From assembly GCA_025451035.1 (NCBI GenBank), contig JANWLE010000010.1, positions 42,951 through 106,950 of the forward strand: a stretch of DNA of 64,000 bases, in the 5' to 3' direction. The notes under the pieces are model-generated. The model had not been told where the DNA came from. It did not search any database and saw only the letters and a list, made by a program, of their open reading frames with translations. Position 1 is the first letter of the stretch, and every line of letters begins with the position of its first letter. A program made the position numbers and the translations under genes. The stretch is from Solirubrobacteraceae bacterium (lineage in GTDB: Bacteria > Actinomycetota > Thermoleophilia > Solirubrobacterales > Solirubrobacteraceae). Shown here piece after piece: positions 8,994 to 16,258 of this stretch.

Positions 8994-9434
8994 TCAGCTC
9001 TCCTGCGCCCGCAGGCCCTGGCGCAGGCGCTCGCCGAGGGCTTGCAGCTCGGGGGCGGGAATCGCGTCTTCGATCAGCGGGAAGACCTCGCGCTCCTCGA
9101 GCCTGACATGCGCCTCGAGCGTGACGCCGAGCGCGTGCAGCAGCTGCAGCGAGGGCTCTCTGGACAGGAGCTCGGCGTCGCGGCGGATGAGGACGTGGTC
9201 GAGCAGCATGCGGATGATGGGAGGTTGCTGGAGGTCACCGAAAACGGCATACGCGGGCAGCAGGATCTCATCCTCCAGGCGAAAGTGCAGCCGCTCCTCT
9301 TCGCGCCAGTGTCCTAGGAACCTGTCCGCCTCGGCGCTCACTGTGGCGGCGCTCGCTTCCCGTAGACGCCGGGCGAGAACCAGCGCGTGGTGGTGGTCGC
9401 GCGAGAGTGGGGCAAGGGCAGGGTGACGCTTCAT
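8994..9434 (-). CDS. Hemerythrin-domain protein
   Basis: The 146-residue protein is a four-helix hemerythrin-like domain predicted to hold a di-iron site binding O2 or sensing NO/redox state. Candidate ligands are His14-16 (SRDHHHALVL), the EEERLHFRLEDE segment at 45-56, LLDHVLIRRD around His80, and LEAHVRLEERE with His109 and Glu113-114. ATG 9434 is preferred because an in-frame upstream GTG/TTG reading would enter the operator. It is divergent from the ferredoxin gene and shares the dyad at 9446-9469. Confidence 0.88.
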   Translation of the reverse strand: MKRHPALAPLSRDHHHALVLARRLREASAATVSAEADRFLGHWREEERLHFRLEDEILLPAYAVFGDLQQPPIIRMLLDHVLIRRDAELLSREPSLQLLHALGVTLEAHVRLEEREVFPLIEDAIPAPELQALGERLRQGLRAQES

Positions 9435-9445
9435 CGCCCACCCGA

Positions 9446-9509
9446 TTTTACACACAAACTTGTGAAAATAGAGGCCGGTGCGCTATTTTCCTAGCATCAC
9501 TGTGTAAAT
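9446..9509 (+). promoter_or_regulatory. Divergent hemerythrin/ferredoxin promoter with dyad, site B
   Basis: TTTTACACA and TGTGAAAAT form a dyad at 9446-9469, with a nested perfect repeat CACAA-AC-TTGTG. TTGTGA (9460-9465) is 17 bases from CTATTT (9483-9488), a plausible sigma70-type promoter for the ferredoxin gene, so a bound regulator would cover the -35. Another half-site TGTGTAAAT lies at 9501-9509. The match to site A at 8401-8425 suggests common control. Confidence 0.55.
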
Positions 9510-9529
9510 GTTCTCGAGAGGAGTACGCC

Positions 9530-9808
9530 GTGACCTATGTCATCAACGAGCCCTGCGTCGGTGTCAAGGACGGCAGCTGCACCGAGGTCTGTCCGGTGGA
9601 CTGCATCCACCCGACGCCCGATGAGACCGGGTTCGACGAGACCTCCCAGCTCTACATCGACCCCGAGGAGTGCATCGATTGCGATGCCTGCGTGGAGGCC
9701 TGCCCGGTCGACGCGATCCTGCCCGAAGACGCGGTGCCGGCCGAGTGGCATCACTACATCGAGAAGAACGCCGCTTACTTCCGCGACGCCAGTACGCCGC
9801 TGCGCTGA
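9530..9808 (+). CDS. fdxA: 7Fe/8Fe ferredoxin FdxA
   Basis: A small soluble electron carrier of 92 residues. Cysteines at 9, 17, 21 and 25 and at 48, 51, 54 and 58 (ECIDCDACVEACPVDAI) build two iron-sulfur clusters, probably one 3Fe-4S and one 4Fe-4S as in FdxA proteins. The C-terminal helix HHYIEKNAAYF is also typical. GAGAGGAG is placed correctly before the GTG at 9530, which rules out the longer upstream reading. It is divergent from hemerythrin and probably coregulated with it. Confidence 0.95.
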   Translation: MTYVINEPCVGVKDGSCTEVCPVDCIHPTPDETGFDETSQLYIDPEECIDCDACVEACPVDAILPEDAVPAEWHHYIEKNAAYFRDASTPLR

Positions 9809-9864
9809 GGCCCGGCGCGGTCACCCACGCATGCGCCGTGTCGGGGAAGCTGCGGCGCGATCGC

Positions 9865-10299
9865 TCAGTCCTCGAGCGCAACCTGGTGAACAACACCTTC
9901 GAGCGTTTGGGCCAGCGCAGCGATGCGCGCGAGGTGATCGCGCGTGAGCACCTCCAGGCAGGCTTGACCCTCGTCTGTGAGCCGCAGGCGAACGCGGCGG
10001 TGGTCTTCGCCGTCGCGCTCGCGCTGGACGAGCCCCATCGCCTCGGCTCGCTGGGCGAGCTCGACCGCGCTGTGGTGGCGAATATGAAGCGCCTCGGCCG
10101 CCTCCCCCACGGTCGGCCCCTCGGCGACCGTGTGATGACCGCGGGTCACGAGCAGCAGCTGGTGGATCGAGGGAGTGAGGCCCGCTTGATGAGCAGCCTC
10201 TTCGCTCCAGCGTAGAAACGCGCGCAGCTCCATACGGAACGCCAGCAGACGCTGATAGTCCTCGGCTCGTAGCGGCGCGACGGCCCGCTTGGATGTCAT
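9865..10299 (-). CDS. MarR-family transcriptional regulator
   Basis: The 144-residue protein has the MarR winged-helix layout: a helix-rich N-terminus, HTH at about residues 60-85 (TVGEAAEALHIRHHSAVELAQRA) and the wing RDGEDHRRVRLRLTDEG. Its ATG overlaps the stop of the CLC gene (ATGA at 10296-10299), so both are translated from one mRNA. The perfect palindrome at 12033-12063 upstream of the operon is the likely operator, giving autoregulation and control of the channel gene. The ligand is unknown. Confidence 0.92.
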   Translation of the reverse strand: MTSKRAVAPLRAEDYQRLLAFRMELRAFLRWSEEAAHQAGLTPSIHQLLLVTRGHHTVAEGPTVGEAAEALHIRHHSAVELAQRAEAMGLVQRERDGEDHRRVRLRLTDEGQACLEVLTRDHLARIAALAQTLEGVVHQVALED

Positions 10300-12029
10300 C
10301 CGGAGACCTCGCCTGGGCGCTCGCGCAGCGCCGCGGACATTCCCCAGCGGCGCGGGTCGAGCGTACGCTCGCGTCGGCGCTCCGCGTCAAGCACACGTTC
10401 GTGCGCGCGCAGCAGATCGAGCGGGCTGACCAGGCCGAGCGTCCGATCGGGCATACCGCGTGCTACGACCGGCAGGATCGTGCTTTCGCTCAGGACCATA
10501 CGGTCCGCGACCGCGCGCAGGGTCTCGTCGGGGTAGGCCACGGGCGAGCCGCTGGCCTGAGCGCGGAGTTCGAGGGCGAGCGCGGCCGGCGTCGTCTGAT
10601 TGGACATCACATCGCGCACGAGCATGGCACTGAGGGGATCGATTTCGTACTCGCGCGTGATGTGGTGCCCGCGGCGCGCGACCTTCTCGGTGAGGATAGA
10701 GCGCTTCAGCGTCAGCACGCTGACGAGGTGCGCGAGCGTGCACGCGACCAGCAACGCGAATAGCGACCCCACGCTATGGGTGAGCTCGACAGCGAAGATG
10801 ATGCTCGTAAACGGCGAACGGGTTACTCCCGCGAGCGCGGCGGCGAGCCCGAGCAGCGCCCAGACTCCCTCTCCCGCGCCGCCACACAGCGCGCCGAGCA
10901 GACCGCCGAGCGCCGCGCCGAGCATCAGCAGCGGCGCAAGTATCCCGCCACTCGTGTTGGAGCCGAGCGCGATCGACCACACCGTGAGCTTGACGAGCAG
11001 CAGCGCGATCAGGGCGCTGACAGCGAGCCGGCCGGCGAGCTCAGCACCGATCGTTTCGTAGCCGACCCCGAGCACGCGTGGATCTATCAGGCCGCCGAGT
11101 CCCACAACCAACCCGCCAAGCGCAGGCCACCAGCTCCAGTGAAGCTTCAGCCGGCCGAACAGATCCTCGGCCGCATAGACGCAGCGTGTCATGATCCAGG
11201 CGAGCAGACCACCAGCCAGACCGACTAGGGCCGCACCGGCGATCATCGCGGGCGCAAGCACACCGGCGCCGGCCATCGGAAAGAGCGGGACTGAGTGGAT
11301 CAGGCCGGCGTTGGTGAGTGCTTCACGCACCACCTCGGCCGCCATGGCCGCCGCGGCAACGGGGATCATCGAGCGGGGTCGCCACTCGAACAGGAGCAAC
11401 TCGACGGCGAGCAGGACCGCGGCCACCGGTGTGCCGAAGACGGCTGTCATGCCACCAGCCGCACCAGCGACAAGCAAGCTACGCCGCTCACTGGAGGTCA
11501 GGTGCAGAAGCTGGCCGAAGATGCTGCCGAGCGCCCCGCCGGTGACGATGATCGGCCCCTCGGCACCGAATGGACCGCCAGTGCCGATGCTGATCGCGGA
11601 CGAAAGCGGCTTGAGCACCGCCAGCCGTGGCTCCATACGGCTCCCGCGCAAGAGGATCGTTTCCATCGCCTCCGGGATACCGTGACCGCGGATCCGCTCT
11701 GAGCCAAGGCGCGCCATGAGGCCAACGATCAACCCTCCCGCTACCGGCACCAGCGCGGACAGCAGACCCAGTGGAGCGATGTCAGGACGCTGGATGCGTA
11801 CACCGGTTTTTCCGGTATATGCGAGATGGGTGACCAGCCCGATCAAATCGAGCAGGCCGAGAGCCACGAATGCGACACACGCGCCGATCGCGACTGCGAT
11901 CGGTACGAGCCACAGAAGACCATGCGTTACCACGAAGTCTCCGAGAGCACGCTCCGGCGCATCCCGCGGCCGGCGGTCTGGCTCGACGAGAGCGTCGCTG
12001 GGGTAGCGGGCGTTGTCAGAAGACGCCAT
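10296..12029 (-). CDS. CLC-family chloride channel/antiporter with CBS domain
   Basis: A polytopic 577-residue protein that moves Cl- across the membrane, either as a channel or coupled to H+. Family motifs are GHGIPE at 115-120 (usual GSGIPE, here with His), GAEGP at 155-159 with the gating Glu at 157, and TSGGILAP further on. A C-terminal cytosolic region from about residue 470 contains VRDVMSNQ and TLRAVADRMVLS, typical of a CBS pair. It is first in an operon with marR. The start is only 3 bases from the palindrome, with no Shine-Dalgarno. Confidence 0.93.
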   Translation of the reverse strand: MASSDNARYPSDALVEPDRRPRDAPERALGDFVVTHGLLWLVPIAVAIGACVAFVALGLLDLIGLVTHLAYTGKTGVRIQRPDIAPLGLLSALVPVAGGLIVGLMARLGSERIRGHGIPEAMETILLRGSRMEPRLAVLKPLSSAISIGTGGPFGAEGPIIVTGGALGSIFGQLLHLTSSERRSLLVAGAAGGMTAVFGTPVAAVLLAVELLLFEWRPRSMIPVAAAAMAAEVVREALTNAGLIHSVPLFPMAGAGVLAPAMIAGAALVGLAGGLLAWIMTRCVYAAEDLFGRLKLHWSWWPALGGLVVGLGGLIDPRVLGVGYETIGAELAGRLAVSALIALLLVKLTVWSIALGSNTSGGILAPLLMLGAALGGLLGALCGGAGEGVWALLGLAAALAGVTRSPFTSIIFAVELTHSVGSLFALLVACTLAHLVSVLTLKRSILTEKVARRGHHITREYEIDPLSAMLVRDVMSNQTTPAALALELRAQASGSPVAYPDETLRAVADRMVLSESTILPVVARGMPDRTLGLVSPLDLLRAHERVLDAERRRERTLDPRRWGMSAALRERPGEVSG

Positions 12030-12032
12030 ACA

Positions 12033-12063
12033 GGAAATAATATCGGCTACCGATATTATTTCC
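12033..12063 (-). promoter_or_regulatory. Perfect palindrome overlapping the CLC-marR promoter
   Basis: Two exact 14-base arms (GGAAATAATATCGG and its complement) flank a 3-base centre. On the minus strand TATTAT within the start-proximal arm lies 7 bases before the ATG at 12029. It would serve as the -10 of a promoter starting at or next to the start codon, hence a leaderless mRNA. A regulator bound here would block RNA polymerase. The cotranscribed MarR is the natural candidate. Confidence 0.75.
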
Positions 12064-12178
12064 AGCGCCTGCGAGCCCCACTGCGTGACTGCGCGGCACG
12101 ACGGCCCGGGTGGAACCGGACATGACCGATCAGCCCGCAGCGGAAGTGCGACTACGGCGCCCAGCGCGCCAGCGATTC

Positions 12179-12490
12179 CTACCCTGATGGGCTTGCTGGT
12201 TGTGCTGACCCAGACTCAACGGGCACCTGAGCGGCCTTGCCGCTGAGCGCGTCGCGCAGACGCCCATACTCGGCAATGGTGATCTCTCCCTGCGCCAAGC
12301 GTCGGTCGATGATCTCGCGAGCCGAGGCTTCTGATCGGTCGACCGCTGATCGGTCGACCGGATTTCCGCGAGAAAGCGCCGAGATGAGCCATACGATCGC
12401 TGCGGCGACGAGCGCAAGCACGATGACAGTCCACAGCACCGAGATGATCCAGCCGCCGGTACTCATGTGACCGTTCCAGTACATCATCAC
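12179..12490 (-). CDS. Small membrane protein with SHOCT domain
   Basis: The 103-residue product has one membrane span (about residues 14-37, IISVLWTVIVLALVAAAIVW) followed by a SHOCT motif at about 55-82 (REIIDRRLAQGEITIAEYGRLRDAL). SHOCT domains are short oligomerisation modules often found at the C-terminus of small membrane proteins. AGGAG lies 7 bases before the first ATG. A 12-base tandem duplication, GATCGGTCGACC (about 12336-12361), encodes the repeated VDRSxVDRS linker between span and SHOCT. Confidence 0.8.
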   Translation of the reverse strand: MMMYWNGHMSTGGWIISVLWTVIVLALVAAAIVWLISALSRGNPVDRSAVDRSEASAREIIDRRLAQGEITIAEYGRLRDALSGKAAQVPVESGSAQPASPSG

Positions 12491-12657
12491 TTGCTCCTAT
12501 CCAGGGACAGCAGCCCGTCTCGCGCTCCGTCGATGCCCGACACGCTAGATGACCGCTAGCTGGCCGCCATCCGTGTGAGCCCGCTGCCAGGTTCAGCTAT
12601 CTACCCACGCCTCTAACCGAAAGCCGCCACCGCGGTGTCTAGCTCCAGCACAAGCAG

Positions 12658-12816
12658 CTAGAAGCCTCGCCGCCCACGCGCGTGTGCAGCGCTGAGATCC
12701 AGGGCAACCGCGAGTATCAATGTCGCAGCCCAGGCGTTCACGGGGTTCAATAGCAACGGCTCGTGGCCGCCAGTCCGGTCGGCGATAAACCACACTATGA
12801 GCCAGATGAGGGTCAA
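12658..12816 (-). CDS. Possible small hydrophobic protein coupled to the flavodoxin gene
   Basis: A 52-codon frame starting with TTG, whose TTGA overlaps the stop of the flavodoxin gene. It encodes two hydrophobic stretches (LTLIWLIVWFIA and WAATLILAVALDL) and ends in a basic tail. The tight overlap suggests translational coupling, but the frame has no recognised family and may be fortuitous. Confidence 0.35.
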   Translation of the reverse strand: MTLIWLIVWFIADRTGGHEPLLLNPVNAWAATLILAVALDLSAAHARGRRGF

Positions 12817-13352
12817 CTCTGCACCCCGCTTGAGCTCTTTGCGCTCACAACATGCGCGAGGGCGTCTCCCCAGTGACAAGCACGATCGAGCTCACCCTGC
12901 TCGAGTGGCCCCTCCGAGTCCTGGACCAGGAAGCTGTCGCTGCCCAGCAGCTCGTAGCCGCGGCCGCGCAGGCGCCGAGCAATGCCGTGCGCCGCTACGC
13001 CGGTAAGCCACGGCGACTTGTCGAGGCGGGTGTCAAACGCCGCGGCACAGCCGCCATCTCTGCTCGGCAAATCGTGGAGCCAAGCCCGCAGCCCGGGTTC
13101 GCGCATAGCTGACTGCTCGACGGTGACATCAGGATCCTCCTGCGCTGCCGCGGCTGCCAGCTGGCGGCTGCGAGCCGTCGAGAGCCCATGCATGTGGGTG
13201 GGCCCACCCACCACCAGGAGCTCGACATCAAGCGAGCGATTCGTGGCGTCGCAGACAGCGACGGTGTCGGCGCCATCGAGTCCTTCCGCGATAGCTTCGG
13301 CCACTGCGCGGGTGTTCCCGTAAACCGACTCGTATACGACCAGCGCTCTCAT
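12813..13352 (-). CDS. Flavodoxin-domain protein
   Basis: The 179-residue protein begins with the FMN phosphate loop VVYESVYGNTRAVAEAIAEGL (residues 4-24, equivalent to the S/T-x-T-G-x-T loop) and continues with the VVGGPTHMHGLS flavodoxin segment near residue 48. It resembles flavodoxin/menaquinone-dependent protoporphyrinogen IX dehydrogenase-like proteins, but substrate cannot be inferred. It stands on the minus strand between the SHOCT and small membrane proteins. Confidence 0.85.
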   Translation of the reverse strand: MRALVVYESVYGNTRAVAEAIAEGLDGADTVAVCDATNRSLDVELLVVGGPTHMHGLSTARSRQLAAAAAQEDPDVTVEQSAMREPGLRAWLHDLPSRDGGCAAAFDTRLDKSPWLTGVAAHGIARRLRGRGYELLGSDSFLVQDSEGPLEQGELDRACHWGDALAHVVSAKSSSGVQS

Positions 13353-13661
13353 AGCTCACTCGCCACCTTCGATCGAAGCGTGCCCAGCAGACGCTCTGCG
13401 AAAAAGCCTGCCTGGCAGCCGCCGGAACGACATCCGCAGCTTGCCTCAAGCGACTCGAGCAAACTACTGACAGCCCACGTTTAGAGGGCCTGTGTCTTTG
13501 CGCTCACTCGGGTAGAGCGCACTTGTGCCTACGAGGTGGCGCCACTCGCTAGAGGGCCAGGACGACTACACCGCTTACGTGGTGCGCGCCATGGGCGCCC
13601 GAGCGGCCGAAACCGGCGCGCCTACAGCCGGCGACGTGAGCAGCATGCCAGATGCTCGAAC
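13353..13661. other. Intergenic stretch, no gene seen
   Basis: About 310 bases lie between the flavodoxin start and the stop of the small membrane protein. No frame here looks like a protein, and I see no clear hairpin or repeat. Confidence 0.4.
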
Positions 13662-13976
13662 TTAGCCGGCCTGCAACTCGTGCGTGTCGGCCCTGAGCCA
13701 CACGACCGTGGCGGTGCCCAGCGCGAGCAGCAGCACAGACGGCCATGCCCCGACCGCGAGCGCGAGCAGGTGGGAGAGCACGAACGCGCCGAACATCGCA
13801 CCCACCAGTTCCAGCGCCGCACGCCCGCCGTGACGCCGGGTCCACGCCGCCGCGCACCACAGTCCACCGGCGGCGAGCATTACACCGCCGAGCGGCCGCG
13901 ATCCGCTGCTCGCGGCGACCGCGTACCCGGCTATGAGCGAGCCGCCAGCAACAGGTGCGGTCGGGAACGTGCGCAT
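13662..13976 (-). CDS. Small predicted membrane protein
   Basis: With the start at ATG 13976 the product has 104 residues and three to four hydrophobic segments (for example GSLIAGYAVAASS, LGGVMLAAGGLWCAAAW, AMFGAFVLSHLLALAVGAW and VLLLALGTATVVWL). Longer upstream readings add a non-hydrophobic, Cys-rich stretch without family character. It resembles SPW-repeat or similar small actinobacterial membrane proteins only loosely. Function is unknown. Confidence 0.55.
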   Translation of the reverse strand: MRTFPTAPVAGGSLIAGYAVAASSGSRPLGGVMLAAGGLWCAAAWTRRHGGRAALELVGAMFGAFVLSHLLALAVGAWPSVLLLALGTATVVWLRADTHELQAG

Positions 13977-14354
13977 CGCGTCAGCGTAACGCCAATTCAC
14001 GCACTCGGCGCCGGCATGGCTGATGGTCTCAACCGAAGCGACACTCTCGTGCACACGCCTGACCAGTGCCATCGGATAGGCAAACCAGACGCTGCTCCGG
14101 CCGAAAACAGCTGAACACGAGCACAACCTAAGCAGGCGGCCCAGTATGAGCGCCGCTCGTGGTGGACTACGGATGGCTCTGTCGGTAGGAACCCCGATGC
14201 GTAGCAGCGCTGCCGGTCATACCGTCGCAGTGACCGAGTCAGAGCGGCTGAGCTCGTGTCGTGGGGCGAGCCACCGCCAGCCCGCTCGTGAAGGGGACGC
14301 TCATGCGAACTTGGGTCAGCGTGAGCACACCACCAGTAAGAAGGAGGGCAAGAA
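13977..14354. other. Intergenic stretch, no gene seen
   Basis: This 378-base segment contains no convincing frame. Its right end carries AAGAAGGAGG, the ribosome-binding site of the NTF2-like gene at 14355. Confidence 0.4.
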
Positions 14355-14729
14355 ATGGGCGCGCTAGAGAACAAGCACGCCGCGCAGGCGGCGTATGAGG
14401 CGTTCAGTCATGGCGACGCGGAAGCCGCGATGCGCAACATCGACGACTCGATCGACTGGACCGTGCGTGGCAACAACGCACTCAGCGGCAAATATCATGG
14501 TCGGCAGGAGGTCGGCGAGCTGTGGGCGCGGTTCCTCAGCCGGGGCTTTCGCACCGAACCACACGACTTCATCGCCGACGAAGACAAGGTTGTGGTGCTG
14601 ACCACCGCGCACCTGGACGGTGAGATCGATGAGAGCGTCGACGTGCTCACATATGACTCCAGCGGCAAGGTGATCGCGTTCGACACGATCGGCAACACCG
14701 CCATCCTCGACCGCGTCTTCCCGCGCTAG
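14355..14729 (+). CDS. SnoaL/NTF2-like protein
   Basis: The 124-residue product has the cone-shaped NTF2 fold signature: helix NKHAAQAAYEAFSHGDAEAAM, then IDWTVRG, GKYHGRQEV and the final strands DSSGKVIAFDTIGNTAILDR. Such proteins are ketosteroid-isomerase-like enzymes or small binding proteins. A strong AAGGAGG lies 7 bases before the ATG. It is monocistronic or followed by the small membrane protein at 14769. A broken member of the same fold occurs at 30239-30673. Confidence 0.85.
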   Translation: MGALENKHAAQAAYEAFSHGDAEAAMRNIDDSIDWTVRGNNALSGKYHGRQEVGELWARFLSRGFRTEPHDFIADEDKVVVLTTAHLDGEIDESVDVLTYDSSGKVIAFDTIGNTAILDRVFPR

Positions 14730-14740
14730 AGGCTAGCGCA

Positions 14741-14780
14741 GCGAAAGGGCCACGCTATAGCTGTAGTGATGGCCCTTCGC
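14741..14780 (+). repeat. Hairpin enclosing the start of the next gene
   Basis: GCGAAAGGGCCA and TGGCCCTTCGC form an 11-bp stem with one bulged A. The 17-base loop contains the GTG/ATG start of the small membrane protein. It may act as a terminator-like element for the NTF2-like gene or occlude translation initiation. Confidence 0.45.
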
Positions 14781-15056
14781 TCGCGCATCATCGTGCTTGG
14801 CGCAGTCGGCGTCGTCGTGATCGCCGGCATACTCTGCGCCATCTTGGTAACGGGCATTGAGGGCGAAATCCTCACGATCGCATTGCTCTCGCTTGGCCTT
14901 GCCGGCGCTGTGCTGCTCGTCTTCCTCGAAATCGGATTGGGCGAAGAGCGCGATCTGGCAAAGCAGCAAGAGCGCCGGGTGGCACGGGAACACGGCCGGC
15001 TGCTCTCCGGGCGCAGGCGGCTCTCACCGCGGCGGCATCGACGACGACCGAGCTGA
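14769..15056 (+). CDS. Small two-span membrane protein
   Basis: The 95-residue product has two hydrophobic spans (about residues 8-28 IVLGAVGVVVIAGILCAILV and 34-55) and a strongly basic C-terminal tail rich in Arg (GRRRLSPRRHRRRPS). A GTG one codon earlier is an alternative start. No family is recognised. The ribosome-binding region is buried in a hairpin. Confidence 0.6.
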   Translation: MALRSRIIVLGAVGVVVIAGILCAILVTGIEGEILTIALLSLGLAGAVLLVFLEIGLGEERDLAKQQERRVAREHGRLLSGRRRLSPRRHRRRPS

Positions 15057-15070
15057 TGTAGCATCTATTT

Positions 15071-15125
15071 GAGGTGTGCCGGGAAGCCTGGTCGGCGCCA
15101 TTTTGTCGTCGACCGAGGTGAAGCG
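15071..15125 (+). ncRNA. Candidate structured leader of the cation exchanger
   Basis: The 55-base segment contains CCGGG-AAG-CCTGG (15079-15091) and an overlapping stem GGTCG/CGACC (15090-15094 with 15110-15114). The two stems share GG at 15090-15091, so they exclude each other. GAGGTG occurs at both ends (15071-15076 and 15115-15120). Mutually exclusive stems ahead of an ion transporter suggest a regulatory RNA. The GCCGGGAAGCCTGG core reminds me of leaders of antiporter genes in actinobacteria, but I cannot name a verified Rfam class. Confidence 0.4.
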
Positions 15126-15184
15126 TCCATGTCGCTCGCAGGCACGCTCTTTAGCTTGATACCGGCACCGAAACTCAGAACATC

Positions 15185-16192
15185 GTGGCGCCTGCACTAG
15201 CCGTTCCGTTGTTCGTTCTATCGCTGGCCGGAACCTTGTTCGCGGCGCGCATGTTCGCGCGCCGGCTGGACCGACTGGGTTTGCGCTTCGGTTTCCCCGA
15301 GGCGCTCGTGGGGCTGCTCAGCGCATTGGCAGCTGACGGCCCAGAGATCTCATCGGCACTGTTCGCCCTGGCGAAGGGCGCACACGGGGTGAGCATCGGC
15401 GTGCTGGTGGGGTCAAACACGTTCAATCTCGCGGCGATGATCGGCGTCAGCGGGCTGCTCGCGGGCAGCGTCAGCCTTGCGCGCGACACCCTGCTGCTGG
15501 AGGGTCTGATCGGCGCTGCGATCACCGCTATGGGTGCAGCCGTGCTGCTCGGGTGGCTCGACCCGCTGATCGCCGCCCTTGCCGGCGCGTGTGTAGTAGT
15601 TCCCTACCTGTTGCTCATCGTCGGCGGATCGGAGCTGATACTGGCCAAGCGCACACGGCCAACCGCCCACCTCGTGTCCCGCCTTGCGGACGCGCTCGCC
15701 CAGCGACCTCAATCTACGGCGACACGCGAGCTGTCCTCAGACCCGACGCATCACCTGCTCGTGTTGATCGTGCTCGACGTAGCGCTGATCATCGCTGGCA
15801 GCGCTGGAATGGTCCAGTCAGCGCTCGCGCTCGCCGGCCGATGGCACATCTCAAACGTGGTGCTCGGCGTGCTCATCCTCGCCCCCCTCACCAGTATCCC
15901 CAACGCGATCACTGGTGTGCGGCTGGGTATCTCAGGCCGCAGCGCAGCACTAGTCGGCGAGACGTTCAACAGTAACTCCCTCAATCTAGGTGCGGGCGTG
16001 ATCGTCCCCTCACTCTTCCTCACTCTCGGCGCTCTCTCGGCATTGGCGAAGTTCCAGCTTTCCTGGCTTCTAGTCATGACGGGCTTGTCCCTGGCCATGC
16101 TCCTGCCAAGGCGCGGAATGCGCCGGGCGCAGGCCGCCTTTCTGATCCTTTTGTATTTGCTGTTCGTAGTTATTTCGCTCGCCTGGAGCTGA
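15185..16192 (+). CDS. Ca2+/cation antiporter (CaCA) family membrane protein
   Basis: The 335-residue polytopic protein has the two inverted alpha-repeats of Na+/Ca2+ exchangers. The first is near residues 38-90 (ADGPEISSALFALAKG, then GVLVGSNTFNLAAMIG). The second is near 225-275 (LAPLTSIPNAITGVRLG, then GETFNSNSLNLGAG). Acidic/polar residues in these repeats line the cation site, although Pro-Glu is Pro-Asn in the second repeat. GTG 15185 gives the whole first span. The transported ion is not certain. A structured leader lies upstream. Confidence 0.85.
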   Translation: MAPALAVPLFVLSLAGTLFAARMFARRLDRLGLRFGFPEALVGLLSALAADGPEISSALFALAKGAHGVSIGVLVGSNTFNLAAMIGVSGLLAGSVSLARDTLLLEGLIGAAITAMGAAVLLGWLDPLIAALAGACVVVPYLLLIVGGSELILAKRTRPTAHLVSRLADALAQRPQSTATRELSSDPTHHLLVLIVLDVALIIAGSAGMVQSALALAGRWHISNVVLGVLILAPLTSIPNAITGVRLGISGRSAALVGETFNSNSLNLGAGVIVPSLFLTLGALSALAKFQLSWLLVMTGLSLAMLLPRRGMRRAQAAFLILLYLLFVVISLAWS

Positions 16193-16258
16193 CGATGAGT
16201 GTGATCTCCCACCTTTGTACATGCAAGCCGGCTACCCCTTCTGCTTAGCTAAGGGTTA

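Noticed and set aside
15129..15203. Short frame MSLAGTLF upstream of the exchanger, resembling LSLAGTLF inside it
   Set aside because: The 24-codon frame ends inside the exchanger; the similarity is eight residues and probably chance.
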